The notes beneath the pieces are model-generated. The model was not told where the DNA came from and did not search any database. It was given only the letters and a program-made list of their open reading frames with translations. Below, in pieces: positions 61,511 to 64,000 of a stretch of 64,000 bases of DNA. The first letter of the stretch is position 1, and each line of letters starts with the position of its first letter. The stretch is from G965222335 sp965222335 (lineage in GTDB: Bacteria; Pseudomonadota; Gammaproteobacteria; Pseudomonadales; Halieaceae). The DNA is taken from NCBI GenBank assembly GCA_965222335.1, contig OZ244944.1:3596001-3660000 (forward strand). Reading direction: 5' to 3'. Made by a program: the position numbers and the translations under genes.

Positions 61511-62803
61511 TTATCTGTTTGCGTCGGGGACCGCCGCTGCGGTCATTGCAGCGCCGGTGATGCGTTCTATGTCGGCACGGCTGAGCAGGGCAGTGCTGGC
61601 CGCGTCAATGACCGCCAGCCTGGCGCCGAGTAGGTCCTGCTGCGCGCTGACCCAGTCGCGATAGCTGTAGCGGCCACGTTCGTAGGCCAGCCGGGTTTCC
61701 TCGAGTGCGGTTTCCAGCGCCGGGACTACGGTTGCCCGCAGGTCCAGCGCCGCGCGGCTCTGCTGGGTATAGGTCTGCCAGGCGGAGAACAGGCGTGCGC
61801 GCAGCTTGAGCAGCGCGTCCTGACGCTGGTAGCGGGAGATTTCCCGCTCGGCGGCGCTTGCCTGGCGCTGTCCGCGGCCGCGCTTATCGGCAACCAGCGG
61901 CATGCTCAGGCCCACGGTGAGGGCGGAATCGCTGCTGTCGGAGAAGTGTCGAAAGCCCAGGCTCCAGTCGATATCGCCGCTGGACCTGGCCTGGGCCAGG
62001 GCAACATCCGCCTCCTGTACGCGCTCCTGACGCCCCAGCACCCTGACCGCGGGGCTCTCGCTGACCCGCTGGAAGAGGGTCTCGAAGGACTCGGGTTTGG
62101 AGAAGCGGAACAGGTCGCCCGAGAGCTCCCCGAAGTCGATGCTCTCGCTACCCCAGGTGGTGGCCAGGGCCATTTTGGCACTGCGCAGCCGGGCCTCGAG
62201 TTCCGCGCCTGCCAGGCGGGCCTGGGTCAGCATGGCGCGGGCGCGCAGGCGCTCGGCCTCCGGGGCCCCGCCACGATCCACGCGATGGCTGACCAGCGCC
62301 AGCGACTGGGTGGCAATCTCAATGGCCTCATTGGCAGCGGCGCACTTCGCCTGCAGCGCCTGGGCAGCGACATACTGGCTGGCCACGTCACCCAGCAGAT
62401 CAAGCGCTGCGGCCTGTCTTTCCGTCTCGGCAAGGGCGTAGCGGGCGTCGGCGAGACCCCTGCGCGCGGCAGCCTTCCCCCCGAGTTCCACTACCGAGGA
62501 GATTGCGAGGGTGGTCTCGGCACTGTCGAGGCCTGCGTAGTTTGCCTCTCCGAGAATGTTTTCGGCTTCCAGGGAGAGCTCGGTAGCCGGTGCCAGCGAC
62601 GCAGTAAACTGCGCGGCCTGCAGGCGCTGGAAGCGCCACTCGAAAGCCTCCAGCTGGGGGTTATTGGCGATCGCCCTGCGACTCGCCTCGGCGAGTGAAA
62701 GGGCAGGGAGTTCGGCGGCGGCGAGCAGAGGCGGGGCCGCAAGCAGCAGCGCCAGCAAGCATCGCCAGCCAGGGCACCGCCGGTGCCTGGTAGATATAAA
62801 CAT
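61511..62803 (-). CDS. czcC: TolC-family outer-membrane channel (CzcC-like)
   Basis: The 430-residue protein has a signal peptide (CLLALLLAAPPLLAAAELPA) and two TolC repeats: ANNPQLEAFEWRFQRLQAAQ and YALAETERQAAALDLLGDVA in the first, and GLSMPLVADKRGRGQRQASA and QRQDALLKLRARLFSAWQTY in the second. It is the outer-membrane exit duct. Its last base coincides with the base at which the adaptor open frame begins (61511); the chosen adaptor start is 14 bases further on. Confidence 0.9.
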   Translation of the reverse strand: MFISTRHRRCPGWRCLLALLLAAPPLLAAAELPALSLAEASRRAIANNPQLEAFEWRFQRLQAAQFTASLAPATELSLEAENILGEANYAGLDSAETTLAISSVVELGGKAAARRGLADARYALAETERQAAALDLLGDVASQYVAAQALQAKCAAANEAIEIATQSLALVSHRVDRGGAPEAERLRARAMLTQARLAGAELEARLRSAKMALATTWGSESIDFGELSGDLFRFSKPESFETLFQRVSESPAVRVLGRQERVQEADVALAQARSSGDIDWSLGFRHFSDSSDSALTVGLSMPLVADKRGRGQRQASAAEREISRYQRQDALLKLRARLFSAWQTYTQQSRAALDLRATVVPALETALEETRLAYERGRYSYRDWVSAQQDLLGARLAVIDAASTALLSRADIERITGAAMTAAAVPDANR

Positions 62804-62867
62804 GTCATGAATCCTGTTCCGGTTGTCCCCGACAGTCGGGGCTTACACGCGATTGAAGCGAACCGGT

Positions 62868-63194
62868 TCAGGCGATGGGAGGGCGGTGAATCTCGAAGCT
62901 GTAGCGGCTGATATGTGCAGCAGGGAAGGGGACAAGGGCGACGCGCCGGATTGGCCACACGAGCCCTGCAGGAACGGCTGCGGCAGCGGAGTGGGAGCAC
63001 TGGCCGTGGCATTGGCAGCAATGGTCACAGTTGTCTTCGGCGTCGATCGCCGCATGTCCAGTGGAGGCATCGCCGGCGCCGGGACCCTCATGGTCGCGTT
63101 CGGCGCTATGGTGGGCCGGCTCCGTCAGAACAGAGCTCGCTTCCAGCGCGGCCTCGGCTGAGGACACCAGGGTCTGCACGCACATCACCGCCAA
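62868..63194 (-). CDS. His/Cys-rich periplasmic protein leading the czc operon (CzcI-like)
   Basis: The 108-residue ORF starts at TTG 63194 in the frame M-A-V-M-C-V-Q-T-L-V-S-S-A-E-A, a truncated-looking signal. The same frame is open upstream to about 63270 and reads RHKHPVIALLLLAVMCV, a much better signal peptide, so an alternative non-ATG start near 63240 is likely. The mature part is His/Asp-rich and has C-D-H-C-C-Q-C-H-G-Q-C-S-H, a dense soft-metal motif. Its role and place, directly before czcC, resemble CzcI-type accessory proteins. It probably binds Zn or Cd in the periplasm; the family is not certain. Confidence 0.6.
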   Translation of the reverse strand: MAVMCVQTLVSSAEAALEASSVLTEPAHHSAERDHEGPGAGDASTGHAAIDAEDNCDHCCQCHGQCSHSAAAAVPAGLVWPIRRVALVPFPAAHISRYSFEIHRPPIA

Positions 63195-63335
63195 TAGCAG
63201 TAGCGCAATAACCGGGTGTTTGTGGCGGGCAGCGGCACGGCGGGCTCGGGTCAGACGATAAACACGAGAGGAACCCTAACATAAAAATACCAGGCGGTCG
63301 CCAGGTGGAAAGCGCGGGTATTGGTTTATGAATCT

Positions 63336-63355
63336 AAATGATAATGATTTGCATT
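63336..63355 (+). promoter_or_regulatory. Fur box before siderophore receptor
   Basis: AAATGATAATGATTTGCATT fits the Fur consensus (GATAATGAT core with dyad). It lies 80 bases upstream of the receptor start codon, in a promoter position, so the receptor is probably repressed by iron. Confidence 0.8.
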
Positions 63356-63435
63356 AAGAATAATGCTTGGCTAGACTCCTGTGCCTGTCGCGCCCACACC
63401 GGCGTTCTACCCACAAGACTGCAGGAACCCTCACC

Positions 63436-64000
63436 ATGCCAAGCCAAAGCCTTTCCCGACCCGCGCTGCTCACCCGCTCCCTGATTGCCACCGCCGTCTG
63501 CGTTGCCCAGGCGAGCCTCGTGGACGCAGCTGACCGCAGTGACCGCCTGGAGCACGTCGAGGTGGTGGGGCAGCAGCTCGACGAGTACCTGGTCGACGAG
63601 ATGGCGACCGCCACCGGCCTCGGCCTGTCGATTATGGACACCCCGCAGTCCGTGTCGGGACTGAGCCAGGCACAGATGCGCGACTTCAACCTCGACAGCC
63701 TGAATGCGGCCCTGCAGGCGGTGCCCGGCATCCAGGTGGAAAGCGTGGAGACGGACCGCACCTACTATTCATCTCGCGGCTTTGATGTGACCAACTTCCA
63801 GGTCGACGGTGTCGGCATGCCAGCCAGCTACGGCAACCGCAATGGCGAAACCGACACCGCGATCTACGAGCGCATTGAAGTCGTGCGCGGCGCGAGCGGC
63901 TTGATGAGTGGCGCCGGCAACCCCTCGGCAACGATCAACATGGTGCGCAAGCGGCCCCTGGATGAATTGCTGGTCTCCGTTGAAGCGACGGCGGGCTCCT
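63436..64000 (+). CDS. TonB-dependent siderophore receptor (N-terminal part)
   Basis: The gene starts at ATG 63436 (MPSQSLSRPALLTRSLIATA) and runs off the right edge, giving about 188 residues. After the signal it shows the plug-domain signature of siderophore receptors: M-D-T-P-Q-S-V-S-G-L-S, ALQAVPGIQVESVETDRTYY, SSRGFDVTNFQVDGVG and YERIEVVRGASGLMSGAGNP. A Fur box is 80 bases upstream. The siderophore is not known. Confidence 0.92.
   Translation, partial: MPSQSLSRPALLTRSLIATAVCVAQASLVDAADRSDRLEHVEVVGQQLDEYLVDEMATATGLGLSIMDTPQSVSGLSQAQMRDFNLDSLNAALQAVPGIQVESVETDRTYYSSRGFDVTNFQVDGVGMPASYGNRNGETDTAIYERIEVVRGASGLMSGAGNPSATINMVRKRPLDELLVSVEATAGS

Noticed and set aside
1..64000. tRNA, rRNA, CRISPR array or complete insertion sequence
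   Set aside because: No cloverleaf, rRNA consensus, regular spaced repeats or transposase gene was found by eye; remnants were too weak to name.

Overview
The window looks like chromosomal DNA of a marine gammaproteobacterium, probably of the Halieaceae (OM60/NOR5) type. This is an inference from gene content: a CYP153-type P450 with its ferredoxin, DUF3604, sulfatase/TonB-receptor modules, HupE/UreJ proteins, a SulP carrier with a Usp protein, and Fur-type sites. No rRNA, tRNA, CRISPR array or intact insertion sequence was seen.

1-20.4 kb is a heavy-metal (mainly copper) island, visibly less GC-rich than the rest. On the minus strand are a BCCT carrier (cut by the window edge), small membrane proteins, an isoprenylcysteine-methyltransferase-like protein, an EamA permease, a small metal-island protein, a DUF2933 protein, a CopA-type P1B ATPase and its MerR regulator. 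On the plus strand a tightly coupled operon holds a CusCBA-type RND pump, a two-TM ion channel and a DUF411 metal-binding lipoprotein. Around these lie decayed genes: a frameshifted cupredoxin, the last third of a cation/proton antiporter, a broken MerR gene, a gene with an in-frame TGA, a degraded paralogue of the small metal-island protein and two copies of one unidentified coding tail. A His-rich repeat exported protein (16.9 kb) remains intact among them. At 18.7-20.1 kb cadR and an HMA-CDF cation transporter diverge from a textbook MerR-type promoter.

20.5-46 kb is GC-rich accessory and metabolic DNA: a DUF3365 haem protein, a DUF3089 hydrolase lipoprotein, a TetR/sulfatase/TonB-receptor module, a glutaredoxin-MauE fusion, a Fur-box-preceded orphan, a secreted VWA protein with Ig-like repeats, an exosortase-associated sugar transferase, a methyltransferase/ATP-grasp pair, a class II aldolase, a Usp/SulP pair, a phosphotransferase, a DUF3604/CYP153/ferredoxin operon, two HupE-like proteins and Dps.

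46-64 kb has a roughly 2,680-residue exported DUF11-repeat protein with a C-terminal IPTL-like sorting tail, a divergent dynamin-like GTPase, a CzcCBA-type efflux operon led by a His/Cys-rich periplasmic protein, and the start of a TonB-dependent siderophore receptor behind a Fur box.

The window thus carries three separate metal-export systems (CopA/CusCBA, CadR/CDF, CzcCBA), two iron-responsive loci, and pathways for hydrocarbon-like and sulfated organic substrates.
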